Source of the DNA: Cladosporium sp. IMV 00045
Lineage: Eukaryota; Ascomycota; Dothideomycetes; Cladosporiales; Cladosporiaceae
Length of the DNA: 64,000 bases
Assembly: GCA_001931905.2 (NCBI GenBank)
Contig: MSJI02000819.1
Location: 19,063 to 83,062 of the forward strand
Direction: 5' to 3'
In this document: positions 23,158 through 34,555 of the stretch, piece after piece
Layout: the number at the start of each line of letters is the position of its first letter
How positions within the stretch are numbered: position 1 is the stretch's first letter
Made by a program: the position numbers and the translations under genes
The notes under the pieces: generated by a model
Database searches by the model: none
What the model saw: the letters and a program-made list of their open reading frames with translations, nothing else
What the model was told of the DNA's origin: nothing

Positions 23158-23858
23158 AGGTAGATGTAGAGTGATGGTTTGTTAGGGTTTTGATGTTTGT
23201 GGAGTTTGACTTTCTGTTGGACTTGGAGTTGGATTTGATTAGGGGGTTTGGAGTATTGTCATTAATGTGATGCGTGGGTTTGTGGGGTGGGTGATGATGA
23301 TTAATTACTCTTATGATTATGAGAAGAAGAGAATCTAGTTGTTATTGTTTCAGTTCTTAGCCCTGTTTCTTAGATTTCCGTTCTGCTTCATGGTTTGGAT
23401 GGGAGACTTTCAAACCTGTGTTTCAAAAAGGGAGAGATTTGCAAAGGCTATGACCCGTAGCGAAAGAAAACAATCAGGGGAAATTTTTCACTACACTTGC
23501 GCTAATTGGAATGGTAGTATGTGCTATGTTGAAAGCCGGGTGGGTAGCAGTAAAGAAACTCGCGCAGAGACGTGGTGGAGGTATGAGCAAGGGTATAGAT
23601 GACTTTTTTGTGTTGTATGTATTTGTATTACAGGTGTTTCTGATCAACATTGCAGAAAAAACGAATGCTGGGGGGAATAAAGAGCAAATCTATGCGACAA
23701 GACGAAAAAGCAGAACAAGCAAAGCGAATGACAGAAGAGCAGCTCATCAATCTTCATCCCGCCGTTTAGACTGTTCAAAAATCAGAAACAACCCATCCTC
23801 ATCGCCGCGTCAATCACATCACTGCCTCCCAGACCCCAAGCTCAAGAAGACCAACCGT
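23158..23858. other. Convergent 3' UTR region
   Basis: About 0.7 kb between the ends of the converging HAUS6-like and phosphate symporter genes. The plus strand just after 23157 is T/G-rich as expected of a 3' UTR. No gene is seen. Confidence 0.5.
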
Positions 23859-25750
23859 CTAGTTGAGCGGCGCAGCCCAGGAAGGAGCGTTGATGGTGAA
23901 CGCCATGATGAGACCGGAGATGACGGCAGTGGAAGGCAGGGTGACGATCCAAGCGCTGTACGACCAAGCGACCATGCGCCAGTTGATAGCCTTGTAGTCG
24001 CCCGCGCAGAGACCGACACCGACGGTGGCGCCGATGATGCACTGCGTGGTGGAAACGGGAAGAGCAAGACGGGTGGCCATGACGACGGTCAGAGCGGCGC
24101 CGAGCTCCATGCAAAAACCGCGCGAGGGAGAGTGCAGGGTGATGCGGTTGCCGAGGTTGCGCATGAGGTTGTAGCCGTACGTCCAGAGGCCGATGGAGAT
24201 GGCGGCACCTCCGAAGACGAGCACCCAGATCGGCACGGGGGACTTGCTGCCCGTCTCGTTCTCCTGCCAGATGTGGTAGATGGCGGCGAGGGGGCCCATG
24301 GCGTTGGCGACGTCGTTGGCGCCGTGGGTGAAAGAGGCGGTGGCGGCGGTGAGAACCTGCAGGAAGGAGTAGAGGTGCTCGGTCTTGAGGTCGTAGTGCT
24401 CGACGAGGGCGTGCTTTTGCTCGAGGTTCTTGCCGACGAGCAGGCGCTGCATGAACTTAATCTCGTTGTTGCCGCCGGAAGTCTGCTCGCTGACGATGTC
24501 GATCATCACGCCGCGGAAGAAGGTCCACTTGATTGTGTGCCAGATCTGCACGGGCTCGTACCACTTGCGCTGCACGGGGGCGGGCTCCTCGGCGGAGATG
24601 GCGGGGGTGGCGGCGACGACGCTGGGCTGGCGTGCGTAAGCGCCAGACTTCTCGGCGGAGATCTCGTCGGAAGCCGCGCCGTCGCGAGAGCTGCTCTCCT
24701 CATCGTTGGGGCCGACCTGGCGAGCGGGACCTCTGGCTGCAAGCTCCTCCTTGGTGTGGTGGCCGGCGTAGTAGTCGGGGACGAGCTGGTGGCCCTCGGG
24801 CATGGGACCGGCATCAGGACGACGGAGGAGGAAGGGGCCCTTGATGATGTCGAACTGGGTAAGCTTCCAGTCTTCCCTGGCGAGCTTGACCCAAAGGAAG
24901 GGCAAGAGGAAGAAGCAGGAAAGGGCAGCAACACCGCCAGCAACGCCGAAGATGGTACCGAGAGTGTTGGCGGTGCCGAAGTTGTCGAGGTCAAGGGAAG
25001 CAGCGCCCTTCCAGACGATAAGCATGGTCAGGACACCGGAGGTCAGGCCGTAGAAAATCGGGACCATGACCATGCCCATCTTGAGCGGGTTCCTGGATTT
25101 CATCACACCGTACTTGGTGATGAGGAAGAGAATGGCACCGAAGGATGCACTGATGCAAGGGGCGATGGCCCAGGCAGCGAAGACCTGGGAGACACCATCC
25201 CAAGACCAGTCGACACCGTTGGGGCCGATGGTTGCGAAACCAACACCGATAATACCACCGACTGCAAGTATGGTTAGAATTGTTCTTCAATCGAAATTTT
25301 CGATCGTGGTTGGCAGTGGGACGTACTGATGCAGTGGGTGGTGGAGACGGGAAGACCGATCCTCGTAGCGAGGGTAAGGAAGAGAGAGGAACCGATGAGA
25401 GCGCAGAGCATGCCCAGCATCAGAACACTGGGAGCCTCAGTGAAGTCATCAACGGAGATGATACCGCTCTTGATGGTGCTGGAGACACGAGCACTGTGGA
25501 ACGAGGTTAGCTATCTGAGATTGAGATTGATCAAAGGATCAATTATATCGAACCCTGCGAGAACAGCACCAGCAAATTCCATAATGGCACCGATGGTCAT
25601 GGCCTGGACCAAGGTCAAAGACCTGGAAGAGACCGAAGTCGCGAACGAGTTGGCGACATCGTTGGCACCGATGTTCCACGCATCGAGGAATGCGAAGAAC
25701 AGACCGATCACCAAGATGTAGGTGAACTGGGGGAGGGCGGCGTCGGCCAT
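23859..25750 (-). CDS. PHO89: Sodium-coupled phosphate symporter, Pho4/Pho89 family
   Basis: Three exons (25750-25554, 25493-25327, 25261-23859) with introns of 60 and 65 bp encode 588 residues. PHO-4/Pho89 proteins import inorganic phosphate with sodium across the plasma membrane, mainly at alkaline pH. The protein shows the two inverted-repeat signatures of the family, AWNIGANDVANSFATS near residue 22 and SFTHGANDVANAMGPLAA in the C-terminal half, each followed by hydrophobic helices and an LPVSTT(H/Q)CI motif. A long hydrophilic loop (about residues 260-390) separates the halves, as in eukaryotic members. The start at 25750 is the first ATG and places the first membrane helix at residue 8. 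In other fungi this gene is induced by phosphate starvation; no regulatory site was identified here. Confidence 0.95.
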
Positions 25751-27308
25751 TGTGCTGGAGCTCCTGTGGTGGAGAGAGACCGTTCGAAGGTGCACTTGGT
25801 TGATATGTGTGTGCTGAAGGGCTCCTAGAGAGCTATCCTGTCCAGAGAAGGTTGCGGTGATGATGAAGAACGACTGTCATCCATGGGGGGTTCTTGCAGG
25901 CATGTCTTATATTCAGCCCACGCGACACCATCAACGCTCTCGCGTACGAGGTTCTCAGGGTTCTGTGATTCAACGAGATCCCACTGCCTGCCCACGTTCT
26001 CCCAAACCAATCGCCTGGACCACGTTTCCTCAGACCAAGCAATCGCCATGGAATTGGAACCGAATTGATACTACACTAGCAAGTCGTAAAGAAGCAACGC
26101 CGCTGGGCAAAGGGCCTGGACGGGTGCTTCGATGTCGAGTAGCGACAATAGCAATTCGACGGGTCAGCGCTTGGCTCCTTGGACTATAGGCATGGCGATG
26201 GCGGAGCGAGACCCATCTGGGGGCTTTTTCCGGGAATGGACATGGCGGGTGGCCTTTTGAAATGGTTCGCAGAGCTTGTTGTTTGATGTTTAAGTCGATG
26301 TCCTTGAAGAGAGCTCTATTCTGATAGTCTAGGTATCTTCTCCAGTATGTGCCTTGGTATATTTCTGAAGTATCGTGAGTGAAGTCAGTCAATTCATCCA
26401 AGCAGCAGTGTGAATGGCTGAAAGTACCTATCTCGGGTTGATGTGCAGCGTGAGGCGAGGAGAGCAAGGCTGAGGATGCGCAGAAGTGGCCAGCGTGGAT
26501 TCTCATCCAATCAAGTTCGACGACGTTGGCACGTTGCAAGCAAACCCGACTTCATCTATAACTTCACCCACGGCCATCTCCCTCCTCCACCACCCAACAA
26601 ACGCCATGCGCGCCCAGTCTCTTACTTGCGGCACAACATCGCAGTCCGGCGTCTTGGTAAAAAATCATTCAAGCGAAAGAACCGAGTCTCTTCAGCCCTT
26701 CTGCGTTGTCGACTCGTTCGTCCTGGAATCATTCACATGCATCCTGTGATTTTGCAAAAAGCAAGCCCTGAACCACCCAATCACGCGCTCCTATACCCAG
26801 GCTCTGGAGTACCGTTGTATCGCCTGTACGCGAGCGTCCAACACCGGGCCATGACCCGGCTCGACCTGACCGGAGGTACCGACATTCTCTATTGGCCAGC
26901 GAAGGGTGATTTGCTGTGATTGCGCTACCAACCTCACCCAGACTTCTCCTGTCAAACCTGCTCCTGCTTATACTTTCACTGCCCACGTGCTACGCTATTC
27001 AAGAGTACAGTTCTAATACAGCGAGATCTTTAAAGACAAACCCACTCCACCAAACTGTCGCCCTACTTGGCAGCCTTCCTTCGACATGGAGGGTGCCGTT
27101 GTTGGTATTTGTTGGGAAATAGGCTAATACCATACCACGGCCTTCTCCGAACAAAACCAACACCTCGTGGTGTTGCTGGTTTGTTGCTAGCCTTGCCAAA
27201 GGCAAGACATCGGGCGCTGGTCCGCGGCGACAGCGGCAGCGCGATGCTGCACGAAGATCATGTTTACCACGGATGGCATGGTTTCTCGACCCATTCAGCC
27301 CCGCGGCG
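25751..27308. other. Intergenic, promoter of the phosphate symporter; no firm gene
   Basis: About 1.55 kb. The first few hundred bases should hold the symporter's promoter. Two opposed frames of about 160 codons (26030-26539 minus and 26443-26919 plus) overlap, have Arg/His/Pro-rich composition and show no family, so they are not called. Confidence 0.45.
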
Positions 27309-27773
27309 TCATCCTTGCCTATCAGAAAAGCAAAAAACGTCTCGATGATTGAAGCCTAGAAGTTGATGATCGGCTGGCGCAACGGTTGGCGAGGCCGCTC
27401 TCAAGGGCGAATGCAGGGAGGCAGGTCTACTGCAACAGGAGCGGCTGGTCTCCACTTGGAAGGTCGCCTCGACCGCCACGGATCTGCTATGCATCAGTTT
27501 CTTCCTTCTGGAAGCCGTCAAAAAGGCAGGGTCTCTCGGCAGGTCTCCATCTTGGGCGTCATTGGGCATGAGATCTGCTACAGACGACCTCTGACCCTGC
27601 TTCTGGATCGCCTCGTTCGCGAAGATCAACCCGTCTCTTGGTTTCCCGGGCAAGCGTTGACTTCGGTCTGTCTTCGAAGCCTGCTCAAAGGTCTTGACCG
27701 CCACTTGATAGCTGGATCGACACCAAAAAAGAAAAGCCTGGGTGTCATCATGACATTGGAGTCTTGGAGCCAT
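27309..27773 (-). CDS. Candidate small protein, 154 aa (tentative)
   Basis: A 154-codon frame with an ATG at 27773, on the same strand as the histidine kinase and downstream of it. Codon use looks moderately gene-like and the middle part (about residues 30-110) has a mixed charged/hydrophobic composition, unlike the Arg/Pro-rich noise frames around it. No domain, signal peptide or membrane helix is recognised, and a plus-strand frame of similar length overlaps it. It could be an unspliced exon, a relic or chance. Confidence 0.22.
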   Translation of the reverse strand: MAPRLQCHDDTQAFLFWCRSSYQVAVKTFEQASKTDRSQRLPGKPRDGLIFANEAIQKQGQRSSVADLMPNDAQDGDLPRDPAFLTASRRKKLMHSRSVAVEATFQVETSRSCCSRPASLHSPLRAASPTVAPADHQLLGFNHRDVFCFSDRQG

Positions 27774-27939
27774 GATGGTATGACATGATGCAATACCTTG
27801 CGATGATTGTGCTTACCTCACTCAGCGTTTGTTCTCGCCCTAACGTAAAGCTATGCCCAGCAACGAGCACTCCTAACTCACAGAAATCATGCCGCGCGCG
27901 CGTTTCAACCACCCCGAGCCTGCCCGTAACACGACCTCC

Positions 27940-30900
27940 CTAATCATCCATTGTCGGCGTGAACGGAACGATAGAGTTCAGCATATCAGTAAGATCCTGA
28001 GGGCGGACAGGCTTGGACAAGAACAAATTGAAGCCATGTTCATATGCCCTGGCTCTCGCGACATCGTCTCCAAGACCAGTGATGGCGATGATCACGGCCG
28101 GCAAGGCGCCCGTTTGCTTCTCGAGCTGACGGATCTGCCGCGCCGCTTCGAAGCCATCCATGATTGGCATGTTGAGGTCAAGGAGAACGATGCTGGGTTT
28201 GCGTTTCACGCTGGCAGGGCTCAGAGATGCTCCTTCGTCGGTGCGGACTTGCTGGCCTTCTTCGACGGAAGATTTGTAGGCTTCTACGGCTTCTTGGCCA
28301 TTTGCGGCGACGAGCCGAGGGAACCGATTACGGTCGGCGACCAGTGTGAGAAGCTTCAGATTGATCGGCTACCCTTAGGTCAGTATGTTGCAGTCTTGTG
28401 ATTCTTTTTAGCACTCACATTGTCGTCAACAAGCAACAGAAGAGGTAGGTCGCTGCGCTGCGCCGGTTGGCCTGCATGCTGCTGCTCTGAAAGGCTTCTT
28501 CGCTTGAGAGCCGAACTTCCTTCGTTACTTGCGCCGCCTTGTGTGTCTTTGAAAACATCTCGTAACGGAGCTTCAGGTCTTTTAGTAATCGATGAGTCGA
28601 CGTTCGAAGCAGCATCAGCAAGTCCACCTAGGGTGAGGTCCCCAAGTCCCAGATCCAAGGGCGGAGACGGAAGTGCAGACATCTGGATCGATACATCGCC
28701 TTCCAGAGCAAGTGCTCGTGGCGGTTGATTTGACTTGCCCTGCTCCCCAGATGCTCTCCGCGATCCTCGGACACTGTCATTTCTGACGCTTTTGGAGAGC
28801 GATCGAACGGCCGCGGAAAGCCTTTCGGGTCCATATGGCTGGGGCACAAAACGTGCGTGTCTGAGCTGATACTTGTCACGCACCCGCGCTGCAGATGCGA
28901 ATGATCTGCACAGCACCAGCAAGCGTCGCTCATCGATTGCTTGCTGATCAGCCAACAAATGGTCCAGGTCTTCCTCCAATATGGCAACCATGTCAGCATC
29001 GGCCTCTGCGCAGATAGTAGCGCCTATGTTCCGAAGCGTATTCTTCGCAGTGTCGGTCAACACTGTTCGACTACTGCTTGGCTTGAAATCTGGTGCACTC
29101 TGTGATTGCTCCATGAAGCCGACGCGGCAACCATGACAGGCGATGTCAGTGCTGAATCCCACTTCGAGGCCCCTCGAATCAACCTCAAGAGGAATTGTTA
29201 GAGTCATGGTAGTCCCCTCACCTTTCTCGCTTTGTACTTCGATTGTGCCGCGGAAATCTTTGATCAGCTGAGCCACAAGACTCATGCCCAACCCGGTGCC
29301 TGTTGCAAGGGAATCTTCCTGAGCGAAAGATTCGAAAAGGCGAGTTTTGAGAAACTCCGGACTCATGCCAATACCCGTGTCTGCGACTGTGAGCGTTGCG
29401 CAAACCCCGCCGCCCTCGCGCTGTTCAACGTCTAAGTCGACTTTGACGTGACCTTCGTGAGTGTATTTCAAAGCATTGTTGACGATATTCGTGCACAGCC
29501 GTTTCCACGCCCCGACAGAGATGAGGCATTCCGTCGCAGACGCCGGCGCAAGGTCCACGATCAGATCAACGTGCGCGTGACGCCTGTCGCGGTTCGTAAA
29601 GTTGTGGGCATAGTACACCGCATCAACAATCTCCTCGGTCGTGCGTGCCAGGGATATGCGGGAGCAAGCTTTGCTAGTGAGTGGACTTTTCGCAAGCGAG
29701 CGTTTGCTCCTCGGCGCTTTGCTGTTGATCTGCGCGAAGTCGAGAAGATGGTCGATCACATCTACGAGGTTGAGACTGCATTTTTGAATCTGCTCGATGA
29801 GACTCCAATCAAACGCTCCGTTGCTTTTGAGTAAGTCGACGCTTCCCAGAATGCCGTGCAGTGGCGAACGAAGCTCGTGCGAGACGGAAGAGATTAGACT
29901 TGATTTCGCTCTTGCTTCGTGCTTCGCTTCGATTCGCAGCACGTCTGCCATCGTTACGTCGCAGAAGGCTCGGAGGTAGCTCAGCTCGTTGTTTCTCGAG
30001 AAGCCGTGGCGTGCCGACTTGGACCATGTCAGGACTGCTGCGTACCACCGCTCTCTCACCGGATCCCACATGGGCGCGAAGCAAATTGTGCGAATGGAGG
30101 AGGAATCCTTGCAGCGGAACAGCTTGAGAAGGCGGGCTGCGTCTCTCGACGAGAGTTGATTGTGCGTAGTAGTGTCGGGAGGCTTGATGGGCCCACCGCT
30201 GGGTGGGTTGTCGATGAATCCCTCAAGGAGATCATCGGTGGATTCCTCGCCGTGTGCGTCGAATGTCCATGTTTTACCCTGAGGATATCGGCGCATGAGG
30301 GTCTTCAGAAGCCGCTCGGTGAGAAGATTGTTGAAGACAGTGCCTGATTCAAGATCTTCAACTTCGGAATGGCCTAGGACTTCGCAGTCGGCAGCGGATT
30401 CTATGGGTGTGTGATCACGCACCACAGCGTGTGCGGCTGGGCTGTCGGAGTCTTCGGTGGCCGAGGTGTTTTCCATGCCCGTGAAGCGACGGTTCGCGAA
30501 AGAACTGGTGGAGGCTCGGGAGCTTGTTGCGTCGAGGAATGCGACGCCGTCGCTTTTGACGGCGTCGAGGAGGAGGCAACTCGCTGTTTGGAAGCTTTCT
30601 TTGATTTGGGAATCCAGAGGCTTTTGGGAAGACTCCTGCTCGTTGGAGTACCATGTGGAAGCTTGCTTGTGGCTGGGCGCTGATTCTATCGGAATTGCAG
30701 GAGGTGCGGTCTCGTGTGTTGAGTGTACTTTGGCGCTGCTTTGAGTTATGGAGGATGAGCGTGCCACTTGCGTCTTGTATAGCGCTCGCATCCTTCTCGG
30801 CCGATCGCCTCGCTCTGGCGCGTGATCCGACGCATTCCCTGATAGCAGCTCGGCATGAGTCTCTGTGACTTCAGATTGTTCGACTGAGCTGATCTTCGTG

Positions 30901-31728
30901 GACTCTTGAGATTTACCTTGCCGAACGTTACTGCACACTGCAGTTGCAGATTCCTCGTGTCGGGTGATGATCCCAAGACCCTCCAGCATCCTGGCTCCAC
31001 GGCCATACTCCGCACTGGTTCGAAGATGGTCCAGATGATTCATCACCAGTGATCCCATATGCTTAAGAAAGTCGACATCGTCATCAGCGAGGCCAGGTCG
31101 CGGTTTGACATCGAGCACACAAAAGGCACCTATATTAGCCCCACCTGGGGTTTTGATGGGTACTCCGGCATAGAACCTTGCATTAGGTCTCTGATGAACA
31201 TAGGGCCGATCGCGAAATCTCGCATCCTCGGCCAGATCGTTGATGATGTGAATATCGCCCGCATTGTCGAAGAATTGATTCGAGCCCTTGTTAGCTTCGG
31301 GGATGTTGACCGTATGCTCGCACACCGACAGCCCGCGAGGGATGATCGTGCATCCCAACCACAAATCGCCCGCGTGTCCGCTGTGATGCGACTGAGTCGA
31401 TTCCGCGAGCACGTAGCCGTTCGCCTGGTCGAAGAAAAATACCATGCACCGGTCGGCTTGCGTGCGTAGAGCTCCCAGTTGGCAGAAAGCCGTCAGCGTG
31501 AGATCGGGGGCGGGTTGGGGCTTGTGGCGAGCTGCGGCTTCGGCGTCGAAGAGGTTTGTGAAGGGCGGGTCGGTGTTGGTGAGGGCGCGGTAGGCGTCAT
31601 AGTATCTAGTATCATGTTGAATGAGTCTCTCTGGGCTATGTAGTATTCAAGATATGAACGTGGTGGATGCGGTCAGGTGCTCACGTGTAGAATTCGCGTT
31701 CTCGACGTCGATCTCGCTCTTGGTCCAT
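27940..31728 (-). CDS. Hybrid histidine kinase (GAF - HisKA - HATPase - receiver)
   Basis: Exons 31728-31685, 31605-28419 and 28368-27940 (introns 79 and 50 bp) encode 1219 residues. The N-terminal part (about 60-220) resembles a GAF sensor domain (IIPRGLSVCEHTVN, FYAGVPIKTPGGANIGAFCVLD). A long Ser/Thr/Glu-rich linker follows. The dimerisation domain has the H-box VSHELRSPLHGILG with the phospho-acceptor His591. The ATP domain shows NIVNNALKYTHEGH, DTGIGMS and GTGLGMSLVAQLIKDF. The C-terminal receiver begins LLVDDNPINLKLL, with phospho-acceptor Asp1141 in LLDLNMPIMDG and the conserved Lys in FLSKPVRPQDL. The last intron interrupts the receiver right after DDN. No membrane helix is seen, so it is probably a cytosolic sensor feeding the HPt/Ssk1/Skn7-type relay. 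The signal it senses is unknown. All catalytic residues look intact. Confidence 0.95.
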
Positions 31729-32147
31729 ATCTGTCGCGTTTGATGGGCTGTACAGTTGCACGCAAACTCATCGCAGGGCGGGGAGAAGTGTGCACTGAGG
31801 TCTATGTCTATCTCGTTCGTCCGCCTCTGGCGGAATGCGGGAAATCAAGTTTCAGATTGCAACGACGCAGGTGTGTTGGACAGAGAGAAGGTGTTGGGGT
31901 GATGCGGTGGCACCACCAAATGTGGCCGAGCCTTCCCACACCGCGTTTGATCGGCGGAAACGGCCACCTTGGAACATCATGTGTTTCAAAAAATGTTCTG
32001 TGGAACATCTTCTTCGAATACTCGAATTTGCAAACTTGTCCATAATAGTATAACATGGCCAAGGTATCAGCATGACTTCCAACTGTGGGTCGGACGATAA
32101 AGCTACAGGTACCAGCTATGACTTGCATACGACTCCACCATTTTCAA
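31729..32147. other. Kinase promoter and permease 3' region
   Basis: A 419-bp gap: upstream of the kinase start and downstream of the permease stop, both on the minus strand. Nothing else is seen. Confidence 0.5.
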
Positions 32148-33974
32148 TTACGGGACATAGATTCTCGGCTCGGCTTCGCCATGGATGGCTCTTCCCTTTC
32201 CCTTTCTGACGCGCTTGTTGTGATTCAGGTAAACCATCTCCTGCACCGCCGCCAGCACGAATCCCGCGAATACCAGTCCCATCATGTACAGCAAGCCGTT
32301 GTTGTATTGCGGAGCATCCGGGCCTTGGAACAACTGCGCTCCTACCATCAGCCCAGAAATGGCAAACATGACCCACATAGCGATGGAAAGAGAGCGCTCG
32401 CGAGGATCGGTGCAGTTCAATTGTACCCCTGTGCAAGCCGAAATCAGTACGCGAGGAGCGGTAAGTTGGCAACGGGCAGACTCACAAGTGTTGTGAATGG
32501 GATGGTAGCCTACGGCGAAGGCATTGACTGCCGTCCAAAGGCCCCAGCGACTCCATGGGCCAACGTGAGGTTGCGTCTGGCGTGCGACGATGATGGTGAT
32601 GAGATAGCTTATCTGTGCCCCCATGACACAGAATCCACGCTTGTTGGTGCGATCGCTGAGCCAGGCGAAGAAGAAGACAACGACGAGAGCTAGAGCGCCG
32701 CCCACTGTGGCGAGAGCATTGGCAGCAGTGCGATTGAAGCCCAAGTCACTTAGGAAGTTGTCAGTTGGTGCAGCTGGAGGGACTCTAGATTTGACGAACT
32801 CACACGTATATCGATGGGGTGTATGTAGTGAGGGGACTCCACGTCGCGAACACGCAGAAGGTGGAGAAGAGAGAGGGCCACCGCTTGTAATGGAAAACAG
32901 TCTGGCGGACGAGTTTCCATGGGATCTGCAAGCCTTGAGCGCCGCCTTGCTTGTGAGAATCGTCTTTTGCGAGACGAGCCAGCAAGACTTGTTGATCTTG
33001 TTTGCTAAACTTGATGATCCCTGGGGATAGCAGTGGCCGAGGCTGATCTGGAGATCCAGGAAGCAGAACGAGGAGAAGAATAGCCACGGCTATCGTAAAG
33101 CATCCTTCTAGCATGAAAAGCCATTGCCAACCCCTCAAGCCCTGTGCGCCATCGAGCTGAAGGATTCCAGAGGCTAAGATAGGCGAAAGGGCATTGCCAC
33201 CAAACATGCCAAAAAAGAATATCGCTACGCGCTTAGCGAGCTCTTTCTTGTTATACCACGTCGAGAGGGTATAACAGCTTCCTGGGATATAGCCTGCTTC
33301 GGCGAGACCAAGAAAGCTCCTGACTACTAGGAAGCCATTGCGATCCCGGACGAAGACTTGCATCGTAGCTATCAAGCCGAAGATGAAGACCTGCATGGAT
33401 ATCCATTTTCGAGGGCCTAGCTTTTGAAGGATCATGTTAAAGGGTATCTCGAGTACCACGATTCCGAGAAACATCATCTGGTTTCCGAGATTGACGGTCG
33501 ATTGATCGATGCTAATGTCATCGTTGAAGCCGCCGGTGAGGGCACTCGCGAGCTGGAAATTTGTCAGACATATGTCGCAATGATCCGATGATCGTGTCGA
33601 AAGAGGCATGGCAATAGATAATCGAAATCAGCTCGCGATAAGGAAAGGTATTTATTCAGGTGGAGATCAAATGTGATGTTGATCACTTACTATGCAATCG
33701 TCAGATCGTGTTCTTGTTCAGATGATGCAGCGGTCATCGGCAGAAATCGAGGATAGTTACCGTTCATTCGATCTAACTGAAAGACCAACAGACCGAGGAA
33801 TAACAGGGGAAGCACTGAAATATCGACCTTGCGAATCGCTCGACGCTCTGCTTGCGAAGTCCAATCGACTGGCCCGTCATCCTGATCCTTGTCGAGACCA
33901 GCAGATCTAGCCTCTGGGCTGGTGTCGACTCGGGTTTCCGGCGACGTTCCCGATTTTTCGGCGTCAGTGGCCAT
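32148..33974 (-). CDS. MFS permease, ACS/Dal5 type, with a problematic first junction
   Basis: Exons by homology logic: 33974-33762, 33552-32804, 32748-32486 and 32428-32148, about 501 residues. The last two introns (55 and 57 bp) are canonical. Twelve-helix ACS-type features are clear: LLVFQLDRMN at the end of helix 1, NLGNQMMFLGIVVLEIPFNMIL, RSFLGLAEAGYIPGS, STWYNKKELAKR and MWVMFAISGLMVGAQLF. The first intron is odd. The protein frame requires exon 1 to end in AAC (33762), but the only nearby donor begins one base later (G then GTAACT), and the acceptor TTTCCAG at 33553 then shifts the frame. The interval of about 209 bp is also much longer than the other introns of the gene. The gene may be frame-shifted, mis-sequenced or use an unusual junction. 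It is divergent from a flavin monooxygenase. Confidence 0.82.
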
Positions 33975-34555
33975 TTTGATAGTTTTTCTTAGTCTCGCCG
34001 CACATGGTTTTGATCGTGGCAGATCGAATTATATGAATGCCTCGTGGCATGAGCACGTCAGCTCGCTGTTGATGCCTCTTTGGACGATCCAAGACCTGAT
34101 ATCAAGGCTGTGTGGGTCGCTTCCACTGGCATGACCGCAGAGGACTGCTACTCGGACGAGAGCAATATGCTTGTGTGTCCAGGATAATATATAAACACGG
34201 TCTCATTGACCAAGGAGCCCTTATCCGATTGGCAGGCGCCTTGTCACTCGTTTTGTAAGATCTTAGTAAGTATGTCGGGTGCCTTCTGCGATTAAACGTC
34301 TTGGGATTGACGGGGTCCAGACAAACTTTCTCGGAAAAACGACGGCTCAAGTTTGGAGCCGCCAAGTTCGATAACACATGGCCTCATATGGCGTGATCCC
34401 GCCATGTCGACCACGACAACGTCCTAAGTGTCGTTTCATACTATTCGTCCGTCACCCCGAGGTATGAAGCTGCAGCTGTCAAATTTTCTAAATCTCATTC
34501 TGACATAGCTAAAGAAAATCGCCGCCAATCGCGAAGCAATTGAAAAAGAGTCATA
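33975..34555. promoter_or_regulatory. Shared divergent promoter of permease and flavin monooxygenase
   Basis: A 581-bp region between two divergent start codons. A TATA-like element (TAATATATAAAC, 34185-34196) lies about 210 bp from the permease start and 360 bp from the monooxygenase start. Co-regulation is inferred from arrangement only; no specific factor site is claimed. Confidence 0.45.

Noticed and set aside
23511..25277. 588-codon plus-strand frame antisense to the phosphate symporter
   Set aside because: Shadow of codon bias; its composition is Gly/Asp/Val-rich without domains, and the minus strand has full family motifs and introns.
26030..26919. Opposed overlapping frames upstream of the phosphate symporter
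   Set aside because: Both are Arg/His/Pro-rich without motifs; they cannot both be real, and no splice signals favour either.
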